The notes under the pieces: generated by a model | Database searches by the model: none | Told to the model about the DNA's origin: nothing | The model's input: only the letters and a program-made list of their open reading frames with translations | From: Prevotella sp. CAG:1031 | Lineage (GTDB): Bacteria; Bacteroidota; Bacteroidia; Bacteroidales; Muribaculaceae | Length of the DNA stretch: 26,990 nucleotides | Reading direction: 5' to 3' | Assembly (NCBI GenBank): GCA_000431215.1 | Contig: HF985618.1 | Coordinates: 110,337 to 137,326, forward strand | In this document: positions 1 to 8,291 of the stretch, piece by piece | Position numbering within the stretch: position 1 is the first letter of the stretch | Layout: each line of letters starts with the position of its first letter | Program-made: the position numbers and the translations under genes

Positions 1-929
1 CCGCCGATAACGGCTACACGCCGTCCGCGCATGACGGGAGTATCAAATCCTTCGCGTCCGGCGCCCATGAGGTTTATGCGGGTCAGATATTCGTTGCACG
101 ACATAACGCCGTTAAGGTTTTCGCCCGGAATGTCCATGAAACGCGGCAGGCCGGCACCCGACCCTACGAATATACCGCGGAAGCCATCTTTACGGAGATC
201 GTCGACGCTGATAGTTTTACCTACAATCACATCACGCTCGAATCTGACTCCGTTAGCTCTGAGCTGATCAATCTCGCGGTCAACGATCTCGTTTGGCAGA
301 CGGAATTCGGGAATACCGTACTTTAGCACTCCACCTATTTCATGTAGCGCCTCGTAAACCGTGACATCGAAACCTCTCGCTGCCATTGCGCCTGCAAATG
401 AAAGACCGGCAGGCCCAGAACCGACAACGGCCACTTTTATTCCGTTTGGTTCTGCGGCTGAAGCTGCCGCGGCATTTCCGTGGTCGGCCGCATAACGCTC
501 AAGATATCCGATCGCCACGGGCTTTTTATTCATCTTATTGTAGATACAGCGCGACTCGCACTGCTTTTCCTGAGGGCAAACGCGACCGCACACTGCCGGA
601 AGCGCGCTTGTATGCTTAAGAACAGCAGCGGCCGAATCAATGTCGCCGCGCTCAAGCTCTTTGATAAATCCGGGAATATCTATCGATACAGGACATCCGG
701 TAACACAACCCGGATTCGGACAGTCGAGACATCGGCTGGCTTCGGAAGCAACCTGCTCGGCCGTGAGGCCGCGATTGACCTCTGACCGCGGGTTCCTAAG
801 GCGTTCATCCGGCTCGAGCTCGGGCATCTGAGCCCGCTCTATTTCACCACGCTGGCGGGCATTGAGGCGGCTACGGAGCTCTACGCGCCATTGTGCGTCA
901 CGCCCGCGCTGAATTATCTTTTCTTTCAT
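1..929 (-). CDS. nfnB: NfnB-like FAD/[4Fe-4S] oxidoreductase subunit (glutamate synthase small-subunit family), 3' end cut by window
   Basis: The visible 309 residues are the N-terminal part of a GltD/NfnB-family flavoprotein (about 460-490 aa when complete). Two four-cysteine sets for [4Fe-4S] clusters are visible: C67, C70, C75, C79 followed by Pro, and C114, C118, C124, C128. A GSGPAG FAD-binding loop lies at about 170-175 and a 'GGVLKYGIPEFRLP' segment typical of the family follows. The frame runs off the left edge at the start of the second nucleotide-binding fold. The ATG overlaps the stop of the upstream gene by four bases (ATGA at 926-929), so the two are translationally coupled. That partner is a PyrK/NfnA-like flavoprotein, so the pair fits NADH-dependent reduced ferredoxin:NADP+ oxidoreductase (NfnAB, also called SudBA or 'sulfide dehydrogenase') better than glutamate synthase. 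No large GltB-type subunit is visible. Family assignment is strong; the exact reaction is inferred from gene context. Confidence 0.88.
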   Translation of the reverse strand, partial: MKEKIIQRGRDAQWRVELRSRLNARQRGEIERAQMPELEPDERLRNPRSEVNRGLTAEQVASEASRCLDCPNPGCVTGCPVSIDIPGFIKELERGDIDSAAAVLKHTSALPAVCGRVCPQEKQCESRCIYNKMNKKPVAIGYLERYAADHGNAAAASAAEPNGIKVAVVGSGPAGLSFAGAMAARGFDVTVYEALHEIGGVLKYGIPEFRLPNEIVDREIDQLRANGVRFERDVIVGKTISVDDLRKDGFRGIFVGSGAGLPRFMDIPGENLNGVMSCNEYLTRINLMGAGREGFDTPVMRGRRVAVIG

Positions 930-1711
930 GAATTGTAAGCTTTTAGTCGGGTCATCATCTGGTCAAAATCAACCTTGTGGGCATCGAACTCGGGCCCGTC
1001 AACACATACAAATCTGGTTTTACCGTCGACAGTGACACGGCAGGCACCACACATTCCAGTGCCGTCAACCATTATGGTGTTGAGCGAGCAGACAGTCGGA
1101 ATTCCGTATTCTTTGGTCAGCTTTGCCACAAATTTCATCATTATCGCCGGGCCGATCGTGACAACCTCATTGACCTTCTCGCACTCTATAACCTTGCGCA
1201 GACCATCTGTGACGAGACCTTTCTCACCGGCCGAGCCGTCGTCAGTCATGATTATCACCTCGTCGCTCCAGGGTTCGATCTCATCGCGTAGAATTATGAG
1301 ATCGGCAGAACGTGCCGCAAGAATCGATATAACGCGGTTTCCGGCCTGCTTCATCGCCTTTATGATCGGCAACAAAGGCGCTACGCCCACACCTCCGCCG
1401 CAGCATACGACAGTTCCTACGTTCTCAATGTGAGTCGCACGTCCGAGCGGCCCTACAACGTCGATCAGCTCTTCGCCCGGATTGAGAGCGCATATCTTGC
1501 GTGTCGACTCTCCAACTTCCTGAATTACAAGAGTAATGGTTCCGCGCTCAGTGTCGGCATCTGCTATGGTTAGAGGTATGCGTTCACCGCCCTCGCATGG
1601 ACGCACAATCACGAAATGGCCCGGACGACGCGACTTAGCTATCAGGGGAGCCTCGACCAGGAGCTTGGTAACGTGTGATGAAAATTTCTCTTTGTCAACA
1701 ATTTTTGCCAT
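926..1711 (-). CDS. nfnA: NfnA-like FAD/NAD-binding [2Fe-2S] oxidoreductase subunit
   Basis: This 261-residue protein belongs to the PyrK/ferredoxin-NADP reductase-like family annotated as sulfide/dihydroorotate dehydrogenase-like. An FAD-binding RIPLT motif sits at 44-48 and a glycine-rich CGGGVGVAP loop for NAD(H) at about 104-112. A C-terminal [2Fe-2S] segment 'DGTGMCGACR' gives C221 and C224, with C236 and probably D216 completing the site, as known for NfnA. It is four bases overlapped with the NfnB-like gene, so both should form one heterodimer moving electrons between NADH, ferredoxin and NADPH in the cytoplasm. An in-frame ATG exists at 1762. I chose 1711 because the strong promoter at 1733-1763 lies between the two, and because 'MAKIVDKEKF' begins where the family normally begins. 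Confidence 0.9.
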   Translation of the reverse strand: MAKIVDKEKFSSHVTKLLVEAPLIAKSRRPGHFVIVRPCEGGERIPLTIADADTERGTITLVIQEVGESTRKICALNPGEELIDVVGPLGRATHIENVGTVVCCGGGVGVAPLLPIIKAMKQAGNRVISILAARSADLIILRDEIEPWSDEVIIMTDDGSAGEKGLVTDGLRKVIECEKVNEVVTIGPAIMMKFVAKLTKEYGIPTVCSLNTIMVDGTGMCGACRVTVDGKTRFVCVDGPEFDAHKVDFDQMMTRLKAYNS

Positions 1712-1732
1712 TGGTAATGGATTTAACAAAGG

Positions 1733-1763
1733 CAAAAGTAGCCAAAAATTCCCATTATCCAAA
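1733..1763 (-). promoter_or_regulatory. Bacteroidetes-type promoter of nfnA-nfnB
   Basis: On the minus strand TTTG (1763-1760) is followed after 19 bases by TACTTTTG (1740-1733), matching the known Bacteroidetes primary sigma factor pattern TTTG-N19-21-TAnnTTTG. Transcription would begin near 1726-1728, which leaves the ATG at 1711 as the first usable start. No mapping data are available. Confidence 0.72.
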
Positions 1764-1877
1764 AAATCCAGACAACTGATAATTTTTACTGGAGTATTTC
1801 TTTTCCATGTTTTTTATAGCGATTATGTTATCGCACTTCGATTTTTAATTGTAGACTTGCCGTTCTGAGGTATGTGC

Positions 1878-1913
1878 AAAAAAGAGAGGGGCTCATCACG
1901 AGTGCCTCTCTCT
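1878..1913 (-). terminator. Intrinsic terminator after sodB
   Basis: AGAGAGGGGC (83-92 of the 1800s) pairs with GCCTCTCTCT (1904-1913) over 10 bp with one G-U pair. On the minus strand the stem is followed by a run of Ts (the A run at 1878-1883 on the plus strand). It lies 80 bases past the sodB stop and before the nfnA promoter, so it insulates the two. Confidence 0.85.
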
Positions 1914-1992
1914 CCATTCATCACATTATGCTTATTTCTTCTAATCTCTATGCTTATGTTGGAAAATCAGTCTTTGGATTAATCTTTCTTGC

Positions 1993-2568
1993 TTAATATC
2001 GGCTCTGCACAATGTCCCAGTCGACGAAGTCCCAGAGGGCGTTGAGGGCATCGGCACGTCTGTTCTGATAGTCGAGATAATATGCGTGTTCCCATACGTC
2101 GAACGTCAGCAACGGTGTCAGTCCGTCGGTCAGCGGATTCTGGGCATTGGAGCCCTGAGTGATCAACAGCTTGCCGTTCTGGTCGCGCGAAAGCCATACC
2201 CAACCGGAACCGAACAGTCCGACTCCTGCATCGACGAACATCTTTTTAAACGCGTCGAAAGATCCGAAATCGCGATCTATGGCCTCACGCAGTCTGCCGC
2301 CGGGTTCACCTCCGCCATCCGGCGAGAAAGTGAAGAAATAGAAGATATGGTTCCATGCCTGCGATGCGTTGTTGAACAATGCACCTTTAGCGTTGCGGAT
2401 AATATCCTCCAGTTCAGCGTTTTCAAACTCGGTGCCTTCGATCAGTCTGTTGAGATTGTCGATATAGGCTTTTTCATGTTTGCCGTAGTGGAAGCTGATT
2501 GTTTCAGCCGAGATTGCAGGAGCGAGGGCGTCTGCGGCGTAGGGAAGATCAGGTTGAGTGTATATCAT
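1993..2568 (-). CDS. sodB: Superoxide dismutase, iron/cambialistic type
   Basis: This cytoplasmic enzyme converts superoxide to oxygen and hydrogen peroxide. The 191-residue protein matches the usual Fe/Mn-SOD length. The four metal ligands are visible: H27 (in 'FHYGKH'), H74 (in 'QAWNH'), D157 and H161 (in 'DVWEHAYY'). The active-site Gln70 in 'NNASQAWNH' is the iron-type position; Bacteroides enzymes of this kind are known to work with Fe or Mn, so the metal cannot be fixed from sequence. The open frame continues upstream to an ATG at 2673, but 'MIYTQPDLPYAADAL' is the standard N-terminus, so I start at 2568. The added 35 residues look like untranslated leader. A terminator follows at 1878-1913. 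I could not find a convincing promoter in the 108 bases before the start. Confidence 0.96.
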   Translation of the reverse strand: MIYTQPDLPYAADALAPAISAETISFHYGKHEKAYIDNLNRLIEGTEFENAELEDIIRNAKGALFNNASQAWNHIFYFFTFSPDGGGEPGGRLREAIDRDFGSFDAFKKMFVDAGVGLFGSGWVWLSRDQNGKLLITQGSNAQNPLTDGLTPLLTFDVWEHAYYLDYQNRRADALNALWDFVDWDIVQSRY

Positions 2569-2631
2569 CTTGAATATCGGTTTTAGGATTGATGCAACAG
2601 CTATTTTATCAACTGCTACACTCTTAAAACA

Positions 2632-2665
2632 CGCTGCCGCAATAATGGTTTGCAGCGGATGCGGC
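2632..2665 (-). terminator. Possible weak terminator or alternative hairpins between the GH3 gene and sodB
   Basis: Two mutually exclusive 6-bp stems share this stretch: CGCTGC (2632-2637) with GCAGCG (2652-2657), and GCCGCA (2636-2641) with TGCGGC (2660-2665). On the minus strand the first is followed by TGTTTTAAG. It lies just past the stop codon of the GH3 gene. The U-run is short, so termination may be incomplete. Confidence 0.3.
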
Positions 2666-2676
2666 TTTAACAAACT

Positions 2677-5421
2677 TTAATTCACGGGAAATGCTTTCTC
2701 GACAGCTTTAATAATATTCGATCTGAATCCCAAACGGTTCCACGCTTTGTTGTTTCGTGAAGGGTTTACCCGGTTTGTAAGAATTGTGACAACAATTTTC
2801 TGTTCGGGATCGAGCCACATTCCGGTACCTGTAAAACCTGTATGTCCGCGCCATCTGCGTCCCATCGAAGTATCGAAGCCGATACCGCTTCTGACATAGT
2901 TGTTGACTACGGCTCTGTTGATAATCTGTTGTCCGTTGTAGTTCCCGTGATTGGCAAACATCTCGCCTATGGCTGTCAGCGAGCGCGCATTTGCAAAAAG
3001 TCCGGCATTACCCTGAATGCCTCCCGAGATTGCGGCCATCTCATCGTGGACCGTGCCGCATACAGTCTGCCGCCGAAGTTCGCCGTCATACTCTGTAGCC
3101 GCGATCTCACTTTCGTCGAATATGTCGAGAGGCTGATAGCCGATACGGTCGAGTTTCATCGGGCCATAGATTTCGCGCGCGAGCCAACGGTTAATCGGAA
3201 GACGAGTGGCTGATTTCAGAGCCTCGGCGAGCATGACATAGTTAAGGCAGCTGTAGCGGTAAACGCGGCTATTGCTCTGATTGACGCCATTGATAATATA
3301 TGACACCAGCGAATCTGGAGCGTTCTCAACGGCCCATATATTCCGCGCAACGCGCAGTGGGTAATGATCGCTTTTCTGTCGGCTGTAGAGGCCGCCGGGC
3401 TGAAAAGAGTCGTCGGAGAGCCATCCTGAGACATTCAGGTATGGAGGCATTCCGGTATGATGTGTGGCAAGCTGCCGGATAGTCAGATCTCCTTTCGAGG
3501 TGCCACGCGACTCTTCGAGGAATTTGTCGAGTGTATCCGACAGTTTCATAACACCCTTTCCGTCTGCTGCCATGAGTCCGGCGAGGGTTCCTGCTATTTT
3601 AGATACTGAGGCGAGATCATAGAGAGTATTCTCATTGACGGCAGTTTTGTGCTTGTTGTCGGTGAACCCGGCATTACGTTCGTAGATAACACGTCCGTCA
3701 CGAGTTATCAGTACTTGACAGCCCGGGTAAGCACCTGTTTCCAAGCCACGGTCAACAAGGCTGTCTATCTCAACTTTCATTTCTGCAATGCGGTCGGCAT
3801 CGTCGGGAAGACCGCCTGCATGGACAAGCCCTTCGACATCTACACCGTCGCCGCAGACTCCGATGTCACGGACTGTTACGGGCATCCGGCCTGTTATCGA
3901 GTAAAGACCACATAAACCTTCAGCGGCGGCACTCTGAAGCTCAGGGGTGTTATCTCCAACAATTACTATAGTTGGCAGGCGAAAAATCGCGTCGGCAAAT
4001 GGCTGTATTTTATATGGATTCATAAAGAAGACAGGCACAAGTCGGTCACCATACTGCTTACGCAACTGCGAAACCTTTGCCACAGCTTCTTTCGACGAAG
4101 ACAGAATCGGTACGATAACTTGTCCGCTGTTATCGTCGACTGGGCGGAGTCCACGCAGCGTCGCAGTGAAAGCTGAGGCCGTGCCTCCGACAGGAATTAT
4201 TGCGACTCCGGCAGTACGGCCGAGTGGTAGCACATCGGCATCGTTGCTCAATGCGATCACGCTCATACGCGATAACTCCCGCATGACATTACGGGTATTT
4301 TCTGTAGAAAGCGAGTTGCCGGAAAAACGTTTCGGGAGGTCGGTGCAGAGATAAAATTTATTTGCGAGCAGTTTGCGGACGCTTGCCTCGATGGCTTCGG
4401 CCGAGAGAGTGCCGTTAGCCAAGGCTTTCATGACGGCATCGATGTCGGCAGACGGATTCAAAGAGCCCAACAGGACTTCAGCACCGGCGCGAAGCGCAGC
4501 AACACAATTATTGATGCCGTCAGGAGATTTAGCTCCTTTCATCTCGAGAGCATCGGTGAATACAAGACCATCGAATCCGAGATCATTGATAAGCAAACCG
4601 CTTATTATGCGTTTGGATAATGAAGCCGGCGCTCCAGAGGGATCTATGGCTGGAACATTAAGGTGCCCGACCATAATTCCGCCAATTCCATCATTGATCA
4701 GAGCTTTAAAAGGGAAAAGGTCGTTACGTCCGAGTTGTTCGGCATTACGCTCCACTTTGGGTATAGTCTTGTGAGAGTCGGCCGATGTGTCGCCATGACC
4801 GGGAAAATGTTTGGCCACAGCCATTACGCCCTCTTCCTCGAGCCCGCGGGCAAAAGCACGACATAGTTCTGCAACTCGTTCAGGATCTTCTCCGAAAGCC
4901 CGATAACCTATAACCGGATTGAGAGGATTAGAGTTGACATCGGCAACCGGCGCAAAGTCAACGGTAATTCCGAGACGTCGGAATTCACGTGCCATTTCAC
5001 GTCCGTAATCCTCTACCGCCTTGAGGTTTCTTCCGGCTCCTATGGCAATATTATGAGGAAAATGTGGCGCGTCTTTGAGACGCATGGCCAGCCCCCATTC
5101 CGCATCGGCTGAAATCATAATAGGAACATCAGTCTGAGAAGCAGCCTGAGAAGCAAGTGAAGCGTATGACGACGTAGTCCCTTTACCAAAAAGAAGTCCT
5201 CCGACTTTCTCGCCAGACACATACTTCCGTATGGCCGCACGCCCGTTAGCGTCATCATCGATAACAAGATGGGGGAAAAACAGCTGTGCCACACGCTCTC
5301 GGGGCGACAGTGATGCATAAACAGAATCTACCCACTGGTCAACACGGGCAGCCTGCGATAAAAATGGTATAAAGAGAATCAGCGTATAGAACGCAATTCG
5401 GGTTAAACGGTTCAGGTTCAT
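2677..5421 (-). CDS. Secreted GH3 beta-N-acetylglucosaminidase fused to a serine beta-lactamase-family domain
   Basis: This 914-residue exported protein joins two enzymes. A signal peptide covers about 1-24. Residues about 30-360 are a glycoside hydrolase family 3 barrel of the NagZ kind: 'KHFPGHGDT..DSH' at 204-217 carries the His-Asp dyad (D215, H217), and 'FTDALEM' supplies the nucleophile D290. A GH3 C-terminal sandwich fills about 370-520. Residues about 545-914 are a class C beta-lactamase/transpeptidase-like serine hydrolase with S605-V-S-K608 as the SxxK motif, Y723 in the region of the second motif, and an HTGFTG at 860-865 in the KTG position. NagZ-type enzymes release N-acetylglucosamine from muropeptides or glycans, and the second domain may be an esterase or peptidase, so peptidoglycan or glycan recycling in the periplasm is likely. 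It is coupled by a 4-base overlap to the 5'-nucleotidase gene upstream. GH3/beta-lactamase fusions are known in Bacteroidetes; the substrate here is unknown. Confidence 0.92.
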   Translation of the reverse strand: MNLNRLTRIAFYTLILFIPFLSQAARVDQWVDSVYASLSPRERVAQLFFPHLVIDDDANGRAAIRKYVSGEKVGGLLFGKGTTSSYASLASQAASQTDVPIMISADAEWGLAMRLKDAPHFPHNIAIGAGRNLKAVEDYGREMAREFRRLGITVDFAPVADVNSNPLNPVIGYRAFGEDPERVAELCRAFARGLEEEGVMAVAKHFPGHGDTSADSHKTIPKVERNAEQLGRNDLFPFKALINDGIGGIMVGHLNVPAIDPSGAPASLSKRIISGLLINDLGFDGLVFTDALEMKGAKSPDGINNCVAALRAGAEVLLGSLNPSADIDAVMKALANGTLSAEAIEASVRKLLANKFYLCTDLPKRFSGNSLSTENTRNVMRELSRMSVIALSNDADVLPLGRTAGVAIIPVGGTASAFTATLRGLRPVDDNSGQVIVPILSSSKEAVAKVSQLRKQYGDRLVPVFFMNPYKIQPFADAIFRLPTIVIVGDNTPELQSAAAEGLCGLYSITGRMPVTVRDIGVCGDGVDVEGLVHAGGLPDDADRIAEMKVEIDSLVDRGLETGAYPGCQVLITRDGRVIYERNAGFTDNKHKTAVNENTLYDLASVSKIAGTLAGLMAADGKGVMKLSDTLDKFLEESRGTSKGDLTIRQLATHHTGMPPYLNVSGWLSDDSFQPGGLYSRQKSDHYPLRVARNIWAVENAPDSLVSYIINGVNQSNSRVYRYSCLNYVMLAEALKSATRLPINRWLAREIYGPMKLDRIGYQPLDIFDESEIAATEYDGELRRQTVCGTVHDEMAAISGGIQGNAGLFANARSLTAIGEMFANHGNYNGQQIINRAVVNNYVRSGIGFDTSMGRRWRGHTGFTGTGMWLDPEQKIVVTILTNRVNPSRNNKAWNRLGFRSNIIKAVEKAFPVN

Positions 5422-6911
5422 TTTTTCAGATACATTCTTGGATTATCGTCGGCTTTAAGCTTTCGCCCTTTTAACGCTCCATGTTCGAGCGAGTCGATTA
5501 TATCATTAAAAATGACAGAATCGCTCTGCGCCAGAATATGCCCGCGCGTCAGAGGCTTCATGTAGTCGCCGCCATTAGCCAGATAGGATATTGTGGCAAC
5601 GCGGTATATCCTATCGGGTTCGACCGGCTTGCCATCTATTGTTGCGGAGATTGGTTTAAGGTCTGCGCCGTAAGAAATATAGACTCCGCTACTGACCCCT
5701 TGCCCATTCTGTGAGCACATTATCTCGATATTCTCGAGCAGATCTTTTCCTTTGAGCTCTAAGACGACTATCTTATTGTCGAAAGGAAGCATTGTCATTA
5801 TGTCTCCCTTAGTGATGCTCCCCTTTGAAAGGCCATTGCGAATACCTCCTTTGTTCATAATGGCAATATCAATGTTTGCTCCGGAAATCTCTTCGCCCCT
5901 GCTTGCGACAAAATCGCTCAGTAAATTAAGAAGCTGCTGGGAATCCTGCGGGAAGTCAATTGCAGCGCGCCCGATCTTAACAGCGCCGACGGAATCAGCT
6001 TTCTGACGGTAGGGGCTGATAATTGCCTCGATAACCTCGTCGGGTTTGTTTTTTGATGCCGTCAATTTATATAACTTTGATGACGCAGATCCATTCTCAC
6101 TGAGGTCAATGTCGACCTGACCAAGCCAGCGTCCTTTGCTGCCGGTCTGAACGACAAGAACGCTGTCACCTGTGGCATTGGGGACGTATGGCGCAGGATT
6201 GAGAAGTGTATGGCTGTGACCGCCGATTATTACGTCGATGTCTTTTGAACGAGATGCCAACTGTTGATCGTTAAGGCCGTTGGGATCATCCCAGCCGATA
6301 TGGGTAATCGCTACAACCCGGTCAACCTTTTCGATGTGTTTCAAGTACCACGCCATAGCATTTGCAGCATCGTAGCCGTCGAGATAACGTAGTCCCTTCC
6401 AGTTCGCATAATCGATAAGCCCGGCGGGTTCGATATTTATAGCTATAAAGCCGACTTTTTTACCATCGATTTCCCTTACATAATACGGCCGAATAAGACC
6501 GCGCAGAGCCGTTGAATCAACGTCATAGTTTGTCGACAATACAACAGGTTGCGCATTTCGCAGATTTGCGGCGAGACGTTCGATGCCATTGTCGAATTCG
6601 TGATTGCCGAGTATCTGAATGTCGTATCCGAGATGATTTAACAGCTTTTGTTCGACTTCACCGCCAAATAAAGTGAATAACATTGTTCCTTGCACTGCAT
6701 CTCCGGCGTCGACAAGCATCACCGGATTCGGCGTTGCATTTCTGACGCTATCGATAATTGCCTTACGGCGTATAACTCCACCGAGATCTTCGGGGGCGTC
6801 CGTCGGATCAATCTGACTATGCGTATCGTTGGAATGAAGTATCGTAAGATGCTGGCTGTTTGCCGTCAATATAGAGGCAGATAACAAAGCGGTTATGAGA
6901 ATTCGTGTCAT
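5418..6911 (-). CDS. Secreted 5'-nucleotidase / bifunctional metallophosphatase (UshA-like)
   Basis: The 497-residue protein has a signal peptide (about 1-19) and the complete two-domain UshA architecture. Metal-binding motifs are NDTHSQ (28-33; D29, H31), DAGD (68-71), GNHE (102-105), H204, and GGHSH (230-234; H232, H234). The C-terminal substrate domain has 'NKGGIRNG' (353-360), 'PFDN' (376-379) and 'YLANGGDY' (443-450). It should hydrolyse nucleotides, or related phosphoesters, in the periplasm to release nucleosides and phosphate. In many Bacteroides the two halves are encoded by separate adjacent genes, whereas here they are one chain. Its stop overlaps the ATG of the GH3 fusion gene (ATGA), so the two are one operon for salvage of cell-wall or extracellular material. 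A possible -7 box TAAATTTG (6957-6950) lies about 40 bases upstream without a clear -33 partner. Confidence 0.92.
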   Translation of the reverse strand: MTRILITALLSASILTANSQHLTILHSNDTHSQIDPTDAPEDLGGVIRRKAIIDSVRNATPNPVMLVDAGDAVQGTMLFTLFGGEVEQKLLNHLGYDIQILGNHEFDNGIERLAANLRNAQPVVLSTNYDVDSTALRGLIRPYYVREIDGKKVGFIAINIEPAGLIDYANWKGLRYLDGYDAANAMAWYLKHIEKVDRVVAITHIGWDDPNGLNDQQLASRSKDIDVIIGGHSHTLLNPAPYVPNATGDSVLVVQTGSKGRWLGQVDIDLSENGSASSKLYKLTASKNKPDEVIEAIISPYRQKADSVGAVKIGRAAIDFPQDSQQLLNLLSDFVASRGEEISGANIDIAIMNKGGIRNGLSKGSITKGDIMTMLPFDNKIVVLELKGKDLLENIEIMCSQNGQGVSSGVYISYGADLKPISATIDGKPVEPDRIYRVATISYLANGGDYMKPLTRGHILAQSDSVIFNDIIDSLEHGALKGRKLKADDNPRMYLKK

Positions 6912-6956
6912 CTTCAGTTGGAATTGATTTGAAATATCGAGCGAAGTTACAAATTT

Positions 6957-6989
6957 ATTGGCAGAATTGACAACTCTTTATTACCTTTG
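6957..6989 (+). promoter_or_regulatory. Promoter of the lipoprotein-rsmI operon, overlapping a minus-strand -7 box
   Basis: ATTG (6957-6960), 21 bases, then TACCTTTG (6982-6989) fit the Bacteroidetes promoter pattern. Initiation near 6996 leaves the ATG at 7009 with a very short leader. The minus-strand candidate -7 box TAAATTTG (6957-6950) for the nucleotidase gene touches the plus-strand -33 element, so the divergent promoters are back to back. Confidence 0.62.
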
Positions 6990-7008
6990 TCGTCTAATTA
7001 TTTATTAT

Positions 7009-7686
7009 ATGACCCGTAACGCCTTAAATATTATGCTTGCAGCTCTTGCATTGGTAATGACCGGCTGCTCGAAAAAGGGTGATACCGAAGTATGGGACAG
7101 CGAGGGCTCAGATTCCGTTGAGTCAGCACAAATCTCCGACTCCACGGAATTTACAGACTTACGTCTCTTCGAGCTCAAGGGCAAAGTTAAGAATGTCAGG
7201 CGCTCGACCTATTATGAGGTATCTTTTTCCGGAAAAGACCCGGTCATCCATCAGGACTCGCAACCGAGAGTAACAACTCTGACATTCAGTGAACTCGGCC
7301 AATATGTTTGCAGCCCGAGCGAACTCGTAAAGCGTGATGACCGTGGCCGAATTATATATTGGCGAGACAACCGCCGCAATGCCAAGAGTGTCCACCCCGG
7401 ATTATTACGTGATACTATCGCATATAACTATCTGAATAATAACGTCATCGAGACCGGTGGAATGGGCGAATTCGCCATAACGGTTTATGACAATGAGCCG
7501 CGTGTTATCGGAATGTTCAGCGATCCCGACATTGCCGGCTCAGAAATGACGGCAAATAATATATATCGTAAATTTGATCAAAACGGTAACTGGACTGAAC
7601 GTCTGACTGTCTGGACTACGCGAAGCGCCGGCGATCGTCCTCATGTAAGTTACAGTCTTGAGCAGCGCGAAATCGAATATTACTGA
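7009..7686 (+). CDS. Hypothetical lipoprotein (YD/RHS-like beta-rich)
   Basis: A 225-residue exported lipoprotein. The signal peptide 'MTRNALNIMLAALALVMTGC' ends in a lipobox with the acylated Cys at 20, followed by 'SKKGD'; the acidic residues after it are typical of Bacteroidetes lipoproteins sent to the outer membrane or cell surface. The rest holds short beta-strand phrases such as 'LFELKGKVKNVRRSTYYEV' and 'FDQNGNWTERLTVW', which resemble secreted Bacteroidales proteins with degenerate YD-type repeats. I do not recognise a function. An in-frame ATG at 6958 would add 17 residues, but it lies on the promoter, so 7009 is preferred. It is the first gene of an operon with the acidic protein and rsmI (5-base gap to the next gene). 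Confidence 0.78.
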   Translation: MTRNALNIMLAALALVMTGCSKKGDTEVWDSEGSDSVESAQISDSTEFTDLRLFELKGKVKNVRRSTYYEVSFSGKDPVIHQDSQPRVTTLTFSELGQYVCSPSELVKRDDRGRIIYWRDNRRNAKSVHPGLLRDTIAYNYLNNNVIETGGMGEFAITVYDNEPRVIGMFSDPDIAGSEMTANNIYRKFDQNGNWTERLTVWTTRSAGDRPHVSYSLEQREIEYY

Positions 7687-7691
7687 TTGCC

Positions 7692-8291
7692 ATGAAAGAG
7701 ATAAACTACGAAGTACTTATGGCTCTCACCTTCGAAATCGAAGGCCTTCTGATGCTGATGCGCGAGCGTGGCGGTGATTGTCCCGCTGAAGCAGAGATTC
7801 TGCTTGCTTCTAAAGCACGGATGCTTGCCGGTTATTTCAGTGAGCCGTCTGAAGAAAACCTGAAGGATTCAGAGCCGGAAGTTGAGACTATTGAAACTAT
7901 AAAAGAAGAAGAGGTGAAAGAAGTCGATCTTGTCACCACTGTTTCGCAAGATAATGAAGAAGCTGACGGAAACAAGGATGTGCCTTTAGATGTGCCGACC
8001 TTCGATCAGATCGGTTTTGATCAGTCAATTCGTCTTGACGAGAAACTGGCACGCGATAGCGCGCGCGACTTGCGCCGGGCGTTTACCCTCAATGACCGGT
8101 TCAGGTTCCGTCGTGAGCTCTTCGGCAATAGCGAGAATAGGCTTGTCGAAGCTATTGATATTATCGATGCCATGAATTCACTTGATGAAGCGGAAGAGTA
8201 TTTCTATGGAGATCTCGGATGGGATCGTGAAAGCGATGACGTCAAAGATTTCATGGCTATAGTGGCAAATCATTTCAGCAGTGGCGAATGA
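7692..8291 (+). CDS. Conserved Bacteroidales acidic hypothetical protein
   Basis: A 199-residue cytoplasmic protein without signal peptide or membrane segment. Residues about 1-50 are helical ('EVLMALTFEIEGLLMLMRER'). About 52-100 form a very acidic, low-complexity linker rich in Glu and Asp. The C-terminal domain (about 105-199) has the phrase 'RRAFTLNDRFRFRRELFGNS', which I recall as conserved in Bacteroidales hypothetical proteins, and 'EEYFYGDLGWDRESDDVKDF'. Function unknown. Its stop overlaps the rsmI start by four bases (ATGA, 8288-8291), so it is coupled to ribosome modification; a role as a small regulator or assembly factor is only a guess. Confidence 0.85.
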   Translation: MKEINYEVLMALTFEIEGLLMLMRERGGDCPAEAEILLASKARMLAGYFSEPSEENLKDSEPEVETIETIKEEEVKEVDLVTTVSQDNEEADGNKDVPLDVPTFDQIGFDQSIRLDEKLARDSARDLRRAFTLNDRFRFRRELFGNSENRLVEAIDIIDAMNSLDEAEEYFYGDLGWDRESDDVKDFMAIVANHFSSGE

